DNA of 64,000 nucleotides from Hericium rajendrae (lineage: Eukaryota; Basidiomycota; Agaricomycetes; Russulales; Hericiaceae): NCBI GenBank assembly GCA_033439255.1, contig CM065888.1:558001-622000 (forward strand). The letters run 5' to 3'. The notes under the pieces were generated by a model, which saw only the letters and a list, made by a program, of their open reading frames with translations, did not search any database and was not told where the DNA came from. Of the stretch, positions 11,144 through 23,399 are shown piece after piece. The position numbers and the translations under genes were made by a program. Each line of letters opens with the position of its first letter. The stretch's first letter is position 1.

Positions 11144-12900
11144 AGTGATCATAATCATAAAACTGTTCAAAGTACTCATTCATGTCAATACCATACCAGT
11201 CATTGTCTAAAGGAAGGTTATTTCTGCATAAAGTATCCTCAGTAAGAGCATCTAAGGTAGCTGAACTTTGAGGTTTTTGAAGTCAAGTATGATCAAATCT
11301 AGACCTAAATGCTAAACCTTTTAAAGTTCGAACACGAGAGATAGCAACAAATGAAAGACCAGAAGAAAAATCCTTATCTCCAAGATCAATGACTGCCTTA
11401 TCCAAAGTCAATCCTTGACTTTTGTGAATGGTGATAGCTCATGCTAATGTAAGAGGCATCTAACTTCCAGAAAGAGTTCTACCACCTTTTTTCCACTTTG
11501 ATGTTATAAAAATAATAAAAACACATCTAGGATGAATCCAGATATGTTATGATCAGGTCCTATTAGAACATGTATCAGTTATTTTATGTATAAATAATAC
11601 CATGAAGCAAACCTGAATATTCATCAAATTTTACTCATACTACTGCATGATTAAGACAATTATAATTAATGATTATGCAATTATTTCTAAATGTTAGATG
11701 ATTGTCTTTCAGATATTCAAGCCATTGTTGAACTGAATGTCTGCAGATTTGAAAGTCTTGAAATATTTGCTCAGAGTCAGCATTAGTGCCAGTTCTTCAC
11801 ATAACAATAATATCATATTAGGCAATAATGGCAATCTGTTATGAAACATTGTATTATCACATGGAAAATTGCAAGTATGATCTCAATATTTGGTTTGTCC
11901 TCTATATACTTGCTATAATTGAATCATTGAATGTATAGGAAAAATAAGCATTTTCTTCATTTGTGTCAATTCAGGCAAATTATTTGATGCACCTGGCCCT
12001 GGATACATCTTATTGCTATTCTGATATTTGGTAGAATTATTTTTTGCACAACATTTAGCACATAACATTAAGATCAAACTATCTTTTTTAACAGTGAAGA
12101 TATGTTTTCATTTCAATCTTCATTAAATTTTTACGACACTTTTGTAGCAAGGTTCAATCTTCAGCAGATATAACCAGATCTGAAGAAGGATTATTTGCAT
12201 CAAGCTGAGCAGTATTGTTAGAATTATCATGTATAACAAAAGCCTCAGGTGCAGTAGATAGATTATTCTGCTGATTAAGCTAAATTTTTACTTGTGCATT
12301 CAAAGTTCTTTGATTTCGATGAGCTCTAGCTAAATACTCTCTTTCATGACATCTCTCACATTGTCTCATTTGTCCAAATACAGATATATGAACCCAATGG
12401 TTAGACTTTGTGCACCATAGTCTACAGGATGTGGCTGATGAGTATGTATACCTCAAATTCTATGATGAGCAGGTAAAAATGTTCAGCATCACCTACATAA
12501 TGTGAAGGACTATGATTGTGAAGCTCATTATTATGACCAGATGATATAGTGATATTAGAAGATCTTTGCATAGCAGCATTATTGTTATGCATTTTCTGAG
12601 CATTATTTAACTGTGGCTGATCCCTGGTAAAAAAAAAAACACATCATCTGTAATATCTCTAGCAGCATTGAGATTCTGTGTTTGAGCACCAGCAGCATTT
12701 AAACTCTGTATCTGAGCACCAGCAACATTTAAATTCTGTGTCTGAGCACCAGCTGCATTTGCATCATCAAAAAGTCTCATTGATGTAAGATCATCATAGT
12801 CATCATTATCATTATCATTATCAATCATCATAGCATCCAAGTTGCCAAGATCAGAAGCATCCAGAGCATGATCAATGTTGCTAAGATTAGAACAATTTAG
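11144..12900 (-). mobile_element. Degenerate Helitron remnant (Pif1-like helicase and upstream protein region)
   Basis: The minus strand near 11480-11280 reads AITIHKSQGLTLDKAVIDLG, then FSSGLSFVAISRVRTLKGLA, the C-terminal signature of Helitron/Pif1 helicases. The frame ends in a natural TAG at about 11144 after NEYFEQFYDYDH. Upstream, 12380-12270 reads CHEREYLARAHRNQRTLNAQ, typical of Helitron N-terminal regions, and 12840-12607 gives an Asn/Ala/Gln-rich segment. Many stops interrupt it; several are TGA where the family has Trp (DFDH[W], LA[W]AIT), plus a TAG for Gln. The sequence is much more AT-rich than its neighbours. Termini (5' TC, 3' CTRR hairpin) were not located. Dead copy. Confidence 0.75.
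12661..12750. repeat. 30-base tandem repeat, three full units
   Basis: Units at 12661, 12691 and 12721 share the pattern AGCAGCATTTAAA.TCTGTG.CTGAGCACC; a partial fourth follows. On the minus strand it encodes a repeated decapeptide like NAAGAQTQNL inside the Helitron remnant. Confidence 0.9.
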
Positions 12901-14268
12901 AGCATCCTCAGGAGATGAAAAAAGACCATGATATTTGTGAACTCATTTTTCAGATGCTTTACAAGTTGCTGGCATATCAAGCATTCTCCGAGAATGAAGA
13001 CATCTGCTTCCAAGAGCAGATGTAGTGAACTCTATTTTAAAAAGTATATATCATCATAACTCAGATTTATTTTACTCACCATCATTTTCATTTAGCAATG
13101 GAGGAGTAATTGGATTACCAGCCAAACAATTTGCCACTGTCTATAATCTAATTTTATAGCATGATCATCTTCAATATAAATAGAATGTGATATAATTACA
13201 TACAAAAAGCGATGGGAAAGCACACACCATTCAGAGGTCCTTTGATGGAGGCAGCTGCAGGGCAGAGATCTAGATGACAGGATGGTACAAGCATGAGTTA
13301 ACGAGGTAAAGACAGGGGCCAGGTAACATACATACTCAATGTAATGGAGGCAGCAGCATAATGTATTGAGATGATACATCTGAGAAAGAATGTGTCAGCA
13401 TCATGAGCCTAATGGTCATAAAATCTAGTATCTTTCACTTCACAGAGACATTGTTGAGAGAAGCCACAGCAGTAAACTTGTTCGAGCGTAGTTTCAGAGC
13501 TTTTTGCTGGTATTCCTATAATACTATAATGTGAATAGTTAATAATGTACAACAGACTTAATCATGAACAGAAATAGTCTTGTACCTTCTTTGTAGCTAT
13601 GTGGAGATTCTCCCAAACTTTGTCAAATTGTTGTGTCACAGCATTATGATGCTTGGGACTGTAGTCAAGTCTGAACAAGTTCCTACACCAAGTATAAGTG
13701 TAGGTTTTAGACAGAAGAGACATGTACTCACCTCGCACTAATTGAGATCTTCGAAGGGTGGTACTTTGAAACCTTTGTGATGTCTTGCATGTGTGCTGTA
13801 GCTGCATGAGGACTGGTGGATCCGGAAGCTTCAGTGACTTGTGCTTGAGTGCTGCATTGTAGTGACATCAATGAGCTGGCAATTGTGGTTTCATGGGCAT
13901 CAGCATTGCCCTGAGAGACTTCTGCTGGATGCACACACTTGGTCAACTTTGTGCTATGTACAAATTCTCGTTAGACAATTAAAGTAAGGGATGTTTAGTG
14001 GATTAGTCTGTCCAAGTTAAGGATATGGTAAGTGTGGATGCATGGATACTGTGATATGTCAAAACTGACCTTCAGTGGCAAAATTCTGTGAGGCTGTTCT
14101 TTGGCAGCCTTGATCTTACCTTTACTAGCAGACATGTCAGCATCACTGTCTTTGTTCTGATTGTCCTGTGCCTTATGCAAGTCTTGACTCATATCATTAA
14201 TCTGAGTTTGGCTTTACAAGAGAGATACATTGGGCAAGAGACATGCAACAGGAGAGACAGAAGCACAA

Positions 14269-15539
14269 TGTCACAGATCGCTCCATTTCTCTCCGCCTTC
14301 TTCTCTGCCATCAAGGCATCGCATCGGTCATGTGCTCTAGCAGCCCCATCACATGTTCACTTCCTCACATAACCTGGGGCTATCCTTCACCCATGCCCTT
14401 GTTCCCCTTTGTGACATCCTATTGTTCTCCCTCTCATTGTTCTCCTTTTGGCCACCATTGTTCTCACTCTATTGTTCGACCCATTATGGTGTCCATTGTT
14501 CTTTTCCCATTGTTGTCCCAGTACTTATAGGCTCTCTGTCACTCACCTATTTCCCTAGATTATCCATTTCATCTGTACTGTACTGTACCTCCAATACAGG
14601 TCACTGTGCTGCTAGTCGCTCTCTGCTCTCTCGCTCTCATCATCACTAGTGACTTGGGTGGTTCTCTGCTGTCTACAACCAAGTCTTGACACACAAGTCA
14701 AGTCATGAAAAGTGCACAGGAAAGAGGCAGTGTGCTAGCACCAGAAAGCAAACCAGACCCAGAATCAGATGCAGCAGAGAGTGAAACAGAGGGAACAGAG
14801 GGATCAGAGCTGACAGGAGAAGTAGGACTAGATCCAACAAGAGCAGCAAGAGTGGAGTCAATGAGAGATGTAGGACTGACAGAAGCAACAAGAGGTGCAG
14901 AATCAGACAGAGAGCATAGTTACAGGCATAGTTACAGAGCCAGACTGTTCTTTACAGCCAGAGAGCATACCTGCAAGTGCACCAGACCCAGAGTTGGGAG
15001 CACCAGAATCAGAAAGCATACTTGAACCAGAGAGTGAGGCAGTAGAGCGTACTATGCCAGAGACAATCCATGGTCGAGGAGGAGATTGTTTAGGAATGGG
15101 AGTGGCTCCTCATGAGATGTCTGTGACCTCAGATGCTAGTGGCACAAGGAGCTAGTGTTTCTTCTGCTTGGGGCCAGCATTCTCCTCGGTGTTCTGACGA
15201 TGCTTGATGGGAGCATTGGATGGCTGAGATGTTGAAGGGATTCCATCTTGTTCCTGCTCAGATCCAGATTCTGCTTGCTCTTGCTTGAATCAGGCAGTCC
15301 ACCTTTCAAGACATTTCACATGTGCCACTGAGAATAGTCACTGAACATGACCTCATCAGCTTTTCAGAAGTCTGCACCAAGAGTGAGCAAAGAGAATGCA
15401 ACACACATCTCATTGATGTAATACTGGTAAACTTCGAGTGTCACTTGAGTCCAGGATGATGGTGCACAACTGTACATTTTGAATATCAGCCAGATCACAC
15501 ATGTGTCACAGATCACTCCATTTCTCTCCGTCTTCTTCT
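14269..15539. repeat. Pair of 36-base direct repeats 1.2 kb apart
   Basis: TGTCACAGATC.CTCCATTT is followed by CTCTCCG.CTTCTTCT at 14269-14304 and at 15504-15539, with two mismatches. Confidence 0.85.
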
Positions 15540-15650
15540 AGCTGTCTTATACTATAATAGCTATGGCAGCTATAATATCTTATATCCTATGCTATATCAG
15601 CTATATAGCTTATGCTCTATGCTATGATAACTATGTATTAAGCTCCTGTA
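15540..15650. repeat. Short copy of the AGCTAT satellite
   Basis: ACTATAATAGCTATGGCAGC and CTTATGCTCTATGCTATGAT match the flanks of the larger array at 21106-21290, but here there are about two units instead of seven. Confidence 0.75.
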
Positions 15651-16427
15651 TCTGAACAGCTATGTTCTCATTAGTTTCAGATGTGGCATCCTCTGCAAGA
15701 ACATTGTCCAGTGAAAAGAGCAGTGCTTGTGGCCTAGGAAAGGTGATGTTGTCCAGCTCTGCTGCTGCCTGCACCTCTATGCTTCCTGGATCATACTATG
15801 GTGATACACGTATATTAATTATGTGTGAGGATCTTTGCTACAATAGCTTACACACCTGTATTCCTAGATTTGGCTGAGTTTTGAGAAATGCACTAGACAA
15901 GTCTTCTATTTCGGGCTTGGGAACAAACTCAGAACCTGGCAGTGAAGGCAGTGAGAGACTCGGGTGGTGGTCAGTGTCATATCCCAGGGGTTGAGAAGAT
16001 GATGGTCCTGGAGTTGCCTGCCTTTGACTGACAGCATGATCAATTGGACGAGGTAGCTGTGAATTATCTCAGTACTCCTTGTGAGCATAGTAAGTAGAAC
16101 ATGAAACCTCCTTCTGGCATTTGCAGAAGGCAGCACAATCACAGTAACAAACTCCAGTATTGGATGTTGTAGCTTTGAGCATAGTGATGTAGTATGGCAG
16201 TGCAGTAGTATTGCAAGTCAAGGGTGCGCTGCATATACATCACACACAATGAGTTGCCTCAAGCAGGTAACTCACTTCTTATACAAGAGAAAAAAATGAT
16301 GACTTCCATCTGTACAATACAGAGTGCAAAAACAACCTACTTAGAGAGTACAGAATCAAGAGACTAATTGCATTGTACATAGCAAACCGTCCCTTGATTC
16401 TACCTACCAGTAGTGAATGGTATGGGT

Positions 16428-16570
16428 AACCCTTGGGTACTTTTGAGCTAACCCATACCCATACCCATTAAAACTCACACCCATGCTGTGGGTATGGGTT
16501 TTTTGTGGGTTGGGTATGGGTAGGATATGGGTTCATGGGTAGCTGTGGGTTTATGGGTTACCCAAGGGTT
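16428..16570. repeat. GGGTATGGGT-rich repeat with short terminal inverted repeats
   Basis: AACCCTTGGGTA at 16428-16439 is inverted as TACCCAAGGGTT at 16559-16570. Between them are many copies of GGGTATGGGT in both orientations. A related inverted copy lies at about 16864-16898 (AAAAACCCATGACCCATGG). It resembles a foldback or MITE-like element. Confidence 0.6.
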
Positions 16571-17764
16571 GTAACATGTATTGAGAGACTATAGTCTTGT
16601 TATGTCATAAATATCTCAATATAAGCAGATACACATCAATAACATTGTAGCAGTTAACACTGATCAGTCAAAAAAGTCAAGAAAGTTCCATTATATTGTC
16701 TCTCTTTTTCATCTCAGACTCTTTATTATCTATTTTATTATCTTTTGGAGCATCTGCCATGTTAGCCACCCTTAATACATTAGTCTGATTGTTGCTTGAT
16801 TTAGTATATAGTATGGTTTGCATCTTGATAATATACTTTGAACTAATCATTCTCAATATAGAAAAACCCATGACCCATGGTATGGGTATGGGTTTTTCAC
16901 ACACATTGTCAGTCCTGTACATACCACCCCCCTCTTATCCAAAAACATCACCACCATGCTCGTGCTCTCACTGTCACCATCGTCCCTCACTGTCTCATCT
17001 TTCACGTCCACTCAAACGGGCTTAGACTGGTGACTGAGTCTCTAAAACACAACAAGGTGAGGAGGGTTGTGTATAAAGACTGGTAGACTGATAGAACTCG
17101 GAGTGACATCATAGGAAGGGGCCTTATGATTGAGTGCTGCACGTGAAATTTCATGTGACTGCAGCATGCCTGAGGTTGAGCACTTTGAGCACAGAGGTCA
17201 CATCACATTTTAATTATCCTCACGACTACTTTGCACGTACGCATTGTATAAAGCCATTTTACTACACAGTAGCTATCTTTGACATGTTATGGCTAAGATG
17301 GAGTCATCCCCAATGCTACAGGGCCTTTGCCACAAAGCTCTTAAGAGGGGACCATGCATACCATATGCTACGGGACTTCAAGTTTGAATCCTCGAAAAAA
17401 GAAAGGCACCACGAGCCCTGTTTGAATCAAATCTTGGATATTCATATCACAAACCATAATCGAATTATGACCTACATGTCTCTCATGGCTCGATGAAATG
17501 TGAAGAGTCCAATGGGCAAAGCCTGACTCTAGGCTATGCATGGCATGCAGACTGCATCGGCAAAGCATTGTTGCTAGCAGCAAATCACCACTATACGGAG
17601 CAGATTCTGCTCATCTCGAGGCACTATACGTCTGACTTATCTAGCTATGTAAAGCTATGAGAGCTTTCATAGCTTCCATAGCTAGTACTATAAGGTATAT
17701 AGTGTTACATAGCTTTCATAGCTAGTAGTTTGAGATATATAGCATATATAGCACTATCATACTT
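16571..17764. other. AT-rich spacer, no gene; AGCTAT-type repeats at right end
   Basis: No ORF with a recognisable domain. From 17638 to 17765 the sequence becomes a degenerate series of CATAGCT/AGCTATG motifs like those at 21.1 and 21.9 kb. Confidence 0.5.
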
Positions 17765-18180
17765 AGTAAGGTGAGCTATGACTACTATTAGTACTAACTC
17801 AAGTCAACTAGGTACAAAAAATTTCAGGTCAAAATCAATCATATTCAATTGTACTACTACAATCATGTATACTACAAGTACTAATAATGCAGGTGCTTAG
17901 CCGTATGTGACCTGCACAGGCAGGGCCATGTGCAGGAGCACACATGCTGGCAGGGTACAAGACACGCACACAAGGCGCGGTGGGCTGCACACGGGAGATC
18001 CGGGGATACGCAGTGAACCGCGGCGGGCCTGTGCGCGAAGGACGAGGGGGGCGCACGAAGGACGAGGGATGTGCGCAAGGGGCGGCGGGCCCGTGCGTGA
18101 GGCATGAGGGATGGAGGCGAGGCGTGCGGGAGGTGAGCGCGCGGGCGCGGAGGGCCGGTATTGTAGGGCACGCACCGTGC

Positions 18181-18206
18181 ATAGACCCCGCATTGACGGG
18201 GTCTAT
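18181..18206. repeat. Perfect hairpin in GC-rich arm
   Basis: ATAGACCCCG and CGGGGTCTAT form 10-base arms around a 6-base loop. From about 18230 the minisatellite character is lost until about 19060, so this may mark the edge of an unrecognised insertion. Confidence 0.7.
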
Positions 18207-19059
18207 GCAGCCCCGTGCGCGTCGGCGAGACAGTGCGCGGCCATTGATACGCCTCAAGCTGTGTTCAGCAACGTCAGACCTCATCTCACCATCTCCCATG
18301 CAGTTCCCCTTCACTCCCATCCAGCTTCCAGCTCCTCACCCACCAACCCCGCTCAGAGCGGTGATGTCCCTCATCTCAGGAGTTGTCAGCTACTGCAGGC
18401 CTCACCGAGGTTTCCTCAAGTTCGCTCCAGGTCGTCCTCAGCGGTTTTGGTGAGCCAATCAGGCTGCTGGCATTAGGTCTGTGTTGTACAGGATGCCTGG
18501 ATGCCGCCTTTTGATGGTTTCGGACCATAGATGTACCATAGAGCAGCCGAGTCCGAGATCGCCCGAGACCGCCAAGGGCGAGTTTCCTACTTGTATGGTA
18601 GACAGAGTCCCAGCTTCGAATAGAACCCCTCAGTGCACCTTTCCCCCTCAGAGCTCAGATCTCAGAAGTCTCTCTCACTGTTGTTCTCATCATTCTCCAG
18701 ACTTTAGACAAGTCCGCCCTCTTTAGGCCAGTCCGCCCGCAGCGTCGTTCGTCAGATTCAGTCATATCAGCCGCTTTTCAGTCCTTTTCTCTAGGATTAG
18801 TCCGTCGTATCGGAGACCCGTGTGTCTCGTCATTCTCCTTGTCATTCTACAGCCGTTCCTCATCCTTCCCAGCCGCTTATCACCAGATCGCCTCAGACTC
18901 GCCCTTAGCGAACCGGTCGCTCCATTGTTCCTGCTGCAGTGACCCTCAGCTGCCCTCACCTCGCTCCTCACTTGAGATACTTGGTCCCCTCGCACCCCCC
19001 GGTACTCTGTTGGTTTTGGTTTTGGCTGCCGCCTCCATTCCCAGGGTCCACACATCACC

Positions 19060-19500
19060 GTGTACCCGTAGTTGCTCGCATGTACTGGCAGGCCCGTGCG
19101 CGGACATGCACACGCACGTGGCTGCCGGGGCCATGCGCGAGCTCCAGGACTGCGCGCGTGTGCGGGGCGTTGCGCGCGAGCGCAGGCTGCTGTGCACGTG
19201 TCCGGGGCATTAGCGTTGCGCGCGCGAGGGCGAGGAGTGCGGCACATATGCGGGGGTGGCGCCCGAGGTCGGGGAGTTGAACGCGGCTGCGGGGCGTTGA
19301 ATGTGGCTGCGGGGCGTTGAACGTGGCTGTGGGGCGTTGTCGCGCGCGCGGGGGGTGTTCTGCATGCACGCGGGCCGTTGCGCGCATGTGTTGGGCACGG
19401 CACACGTATGCGGGGTGTTGTGGATGTGTTGGAGGCATAGGACGGCGAAAGATGCGAGCGCGGGGCATTGCGCGTGCGGGCAGGGTGATGTGTGCGCGAG
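19060..19500. repeat. 20-base GC-rich minisatellite (left array)
   Basis: Clear 20-base phasing: GGGGCGTTGAATGTGGCTGC at 19291, GGGGCGTTGAACGTGGCTGT at 19311, and diverged units such as TGCGCGCGTGTGCGGGGCGT near 19151. Because 20 is not a multiple of 3 and the units are GC-rich, frames on both strands stay open by chance. Confidence 0.8.
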
Positions 19501-20439
19501 CAAGGACTCGGCCGAGTGGCCGGGGCGTCTTGGGGACGTCGGCCGAGTTGGTGATGCAGTGGTGGTGTGAAGAAGCATGGCTGGGGCTGCTTGAGGCGTT
19601 GGGGACGCGGAGGGACGACGTTCGAGTCCCATTGCCATGGCAACGGGACTCTACGGCATGTGGACGCGCGAACGTCGAGGGAACGGGCGGCGTGGCCCGT
19701 GCGCGGGTCGTTGATAGCGCGCAGGCAGCGTACGTGAGGTGGGCGTGCGTGGCTCACGGCCCTGCGCACGTTGGTATGCGCGAAAGGCGGGACGGCGGTG
19801 CATGTCGTTTGAGGTCGCGGGCGGGTGTCGTGTGGTGTTGGAGTCGTGCGCGGGCTGCGCGGGGGCATCGGCATGGCGTGGAGGGACGAGGAGGGCACGG
19901 CGTGCTTGTGGAGGGCGCAGAGGGGTCGTGGAGGGCACCGAGGAGTCGTGGAGGGTCGAGGGAGGAAGCGCATCGAGAGTATCGCTCGAAAACCGAGCGA
20001 TACTCTCTGTATTAGTGCAGAAACAACGAAGACAAGTTGTTTTTACTTACCTCGAGGCCCTCTACTTGCTACTAAGGCCCCCGATCTTCGACTTTGATGA
20101 TGTCGGAGAGAATGGTGGAAGGAGTGGCGAGGGAACGGAGAGGACAACGAGGAGGGACGAGACACAGAGTACGAGAGAGACGAACTGTCGAAGTCGAAGC
20201 GCGTTCGGTGCTTCAGCCACCGAACGAGCGAAGCTACAGTCTTCGAGCCCTTGCAAGTCAAATAAAATCGTATAAATAAAATCAAAAACACAGAAGCTAT
20301 CTACTGTACATACAAGCTAAATGAATGAGACTTGTATCTATCTGCTGTATGTTACATCGGTGGGCAGCGAAAACTAGTAAGTTAAGTCTGGCGCCCAGTC
20401 TTTGATGGGACTCTCGGCAAGCGCCCGGCAACCACAAAT

Positions 20440-20640
20440 CCCGGCTCCGGCCGGGATTCGTATATAAGGCATGCACGACGCATGTTACCTCCTGCTCTTT
20501 AACTCCCACCATCCCCTGCCACGTCGACACTTCGTTGTCGTCGCTTGCTCGTCGTCGTCGTCGCTCTCTTGCTCGTCGTCGTTCCTTTCTTGTTCGTTGT
20601 CGTTGCTTTCTTTTTTATACTAAGGTAAGCTTTCTTATAT
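20440..20640 (+). promoter_or_regulatory. Promoter-like block with TATA box
   Basis: TATATAAGGCATGCACGACG at 20461 is followed by pyrimidine-rich and TCG-triplet sequence, then AAGGTAAGC and further GTAAG...TAG pairs (20625-20850) that look like a chain of short introns with no coding exons. The same layout occurs on the minus strand at 23430. Confidence 0.5.
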
Positions 20641-21105
20641 CTTATGCTAATGTCTTTATTCCTTGGTATAGTACTTATGTATGCTTATAAGGTATGTTTT
20701 ATTATATGTTCTTACACTAATGTCTTGAATTGTTTTGTAGAGTTTCGCTTTTTTATTAGTTTGGTAAGCTTTTATATTGTCTTTTCATATTAATGTCTTT
20801 TCATGTTTATATTTTCGCTTTTTATAGTTATTGTAAGTTTGTATCTTTTGTAGTTATCTAGTAATCTTTGTAGCTTGTATGATGTTTTGTAATAAAATTA
20901 TATAAAAAATATTATGCTATTTAATTTCTGATGTTTGTAACTTATAAAACATGAAAGTATTAGACTGATAATATTTTTCCTGTAACATGCTGAAACCATA
21001 TATTTGATAGAGGTGATATAGGGTAGATATAAATCTTTCTAACTAGATGTAATATAATAATGGAGATATAGTATATAGTTGATACAGCTTCTATAGCTGT
21101 TTTAT

Positions 21106-21290
21106 ACTATAATAGCTATGACAGCTATAATAGCTATGACAGCTATAATAGCTATGACAGCTATAATAGCTATGACAGCTATAATAGCTATGACAGCTAT
21201 AATAGCTATGACAGCTATAATAGCTATGACAGCTATAATAGCTTATACTCTATGCTATGATAGCTATGTAGCTTATGCCCTATGCTATGA
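21106..21290. repeat. 18-base satellite array at centre of inverted repeat
   Basis: ACAGCTATAATAGCTATG repeats without change from 21121 to 21228 (six units) with partial units on either side. The unit contains inverted ATAGCT/AGCTAT motifs. It gives a repeated MTAIIA peptide frame, which I do not regard as a gene. Confidence 0.95.
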
Positions 21291-22436
21291 CAGCTATGGC
21301 AGCTATGGCAGGCTATGATAGATTACTTGACTGCTATAAGATGCTATGTATAAAAGAGGACAGCTATGGACCTAGGAAAGCTATGTAGCTTACATAGTGT
21401 TATATACCAGTGACATATTTCTCTGATGTAGCTCAGACACATAGGTTTCAAATGATGTTATGCAGTTCATATAAAGTATCAATATCACAGCGAAGAACAA
21501 CGGTGCATGCATGCCTTCAATGTCGATTGAGGCCCCTCAATATGGACTACGATTTTCTGTCCTATGCATGCCTGTGTCATGAATTAGTCCTTCATGACTT
21601 AGAAGTGTATATATAGCGTGTGCCAGATGTCAAGCCAAGCTTGACATTGCGCCCTTTTGGCGTAGGCATTACATTGTGGCACACCAATCTGAGTCAGTCC
21701 TTACAGCCTGCAGGTGCCTGCATTGGGTGCTACTTGGGGTCAAACAAGGGGTCAACCTTCGAGAGAATGTGACCTCGACCTAGATTTTTCATGTCCCCTA
21801 GTCAACATTGATTGACATGAGCAAATCGTAGAGCTCAAAAAAAAGAGACCACACAACTCACAATACAATTGCATCTGAAAAATATAACAGTGGTATATAA
21901 CACTATATAGCTTATATAGCTCTAATAGAGCCATAGCAGTCTCCTTTTCTATATAGCTCCTCATAGTAGTCTTCTTTTCTACATAGCTTCTCATAGCAGC
22001 AAGGCAATCTATATGAAGCTATCATAGCTCTCATAGCTATCATAGACATCTGTTATAGAACAATAGCTATCATAGTTACCATAGCATATAGTTACTCTAT
22101 ATCATCTCTATCAACAATGTTGCTCAAAGGATGTTATACACTCATCAATAAAATAAAATAATTATAACACATCTGAAACATTCAAAACATCGAAAATTTA
22201 CAAGCATTATATTTTAGATAATATTTAATTACAACACATCTAATACAATCATTATAAACAATAGTGTAGATCTATGATGCACTACAAAATAAGATAAGAT
22301 AAAAGATAAACATAAGATAAGATATAAGAAAAACAAAAGATAACATAAAAGAGAAACAAAAAATAACATAAAAGATAAACATAAGATAAGATCAGACTTA
22401 CTACAAAGATAAGAAAAAGCGAAAATGATCTACACA

Positions 22437-23165
22437 GGAGGCCACGAGATTGGGTGAACCCATCGATATTCGGGATCAGCGGTGACCGGGAATCTGATCG
22501 CGGGGTACCTCGGATTTGTATCGCGTGAAATCTCGAGTCCCTCCGATCGCATGTGCCCATGAATCCAGATTTGTGTGAGCCATGAATTGCATCTTATTCA
22601 GAGCAGCCTCCGATCTCTACTCGTGAAACGCAGGATTGCGCGCTTGCGCCTTCGCGCCGCGACAGCACAAACACAAGCGGCACTTGTCAAGCTAAGTCAA
22701 GCATCCTCAAACATCTTCGGAGAATATGTGACTCTGCAGCTGTCGGACAGCGCGTCGTGAAACGCGGATAAGATGAGCGTATGCGAGGATCAGCGAGTGT
22801 ATATGAACAGGTACGTCTTCTCGTACTTTCTTAACCACTTGTTGCGGGCTGAAGCTCGTACGAGCTCGTAGTATTTACATAGCATTATGGAATAGTGGGT
22901 TATAGTGTTTAGATTGCTCGGTACATAGTTCAATTCGTGCAAAAGATGAGATTTTTGATCTTTACCTCTGCAAATGGCATCTGTGGAATAGCACGGACAT
23001 TCTCGGGCCGCGCGAACTGATTCCGTACTGCCACCAATCCCCACCAATCATGAAAACCGCAAGTCTGATTCATGGCTTCATGCGATCGGAGGGACTCATG
23101 GCTACGACAAATCCGGATGTCGGGCAATCGGAGATCCCGAAATATCGGTGGCAGCACCCGATCAG
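22437..23165. mobile_element. MITE-like element with imperfect long terminal inverted repeats
   Basis: GAGTCCCTCCGATCGCATG at 22535-22553 is exactly inverted at 23079-23097. Further out, CCATCGATATTCGGGAT (near 22460) pairs with CACCGATATTTCGGGAT (reverse of about 23140), and CGGATTTGT and CCATGAATC also pair. There is no transposase frame. It interrupts one arm of the larger inverted repeat, so it arrived later. Confidence 0.65.
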
Positions 23166-23399
23166 ATGGTTGGCAGTGTACAAGACCAAGTCAACAAGTT
23201 AATATTACAAGATAAGAAAATAAAAAGACATAAGGCTTACCTAAGGTTTAAAAAAAAAGCGAAATTGAAAAGCCTACAAAGAATATAAGGGTTGATGGAC
23301 AAGGAAACAACATAACAATTTACCAAACATAAGAAAGTTGAAGCACAAGAGGAAAGAATGACGAAAGACGAGAGATTGTAGTGGTAGAGAAGAGAGAGA

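Larger units (their letters stand above)
12901..16427. other. AT-rich repeat-like DNA, no recognised gene
   Basis: Short frames occur on both strands (minus 13562-13807 and 13995-14192; plus 14705-15155, a Glu/Ser/Pro-rich frame) but none shows a known domain, splice continuity or codon use that sets it apart. The region contains two direct copies of a 36-base sequence (14269 and 15504) and a short version of the TAGCTAT satellite (15540-15650). It is probably the non-coding or decayed body of one or more transposons. Confidence 0.5.
17765..21330 (+). repeat. Left arm of a large diverged inverted repeat
   Basis: Blocks in this arm recur in reverse complement and in order in the right arm. 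17765-17880 matches 25140-25020 (shared GATTGTAGTAGTA and GATTTTGAC). 19976-20030 matches 23900-23845 (paired GAGCGATACTCTCT / GAGCGGTACTCTCT, then TTTTTACTTACCT / TTTTTACTCACCT). The GGTGCTTCAGCCACCGAA block near 20200 matches GGTGGCTCAGCCACC near 23690. The TATATAAGGC promoter at 20461 has a counterpart near 23430. 20990-21070 matches 22160-22080 (TTGATAGAGGTGATATAG). Between the blocks lies a GC-rich 20-base minisatellite. No protein gene is supported in the arm despite long open frames on both strands. Confidence 0.7.

Noticed and set aside
5240-11150. Single transposon holding both integrase and alpha-kinase genes
   Set aside because: No matching inverted ends or target duplication found by eye on the two sides.
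11144-11850. TGA read as Trp (alternative genetic code)
   Set aside because: TGG also encodes Trp in the same frame and TAA/TAG stops also occur, so mutation of a dead element explains it better.
18762-19973. 403-codon minus-strand frame rich in Pro/Arg/Thr/His, with overlapping plus-strand frames
   Set aside because: All frames are open because of GC-rich 20-base repeats; no domain, and several frames on both strands are equally long.
21118-21318. Frame with repeated MTAIIA peptide
   Set aside because: Direct translation of the 18-base satellite.
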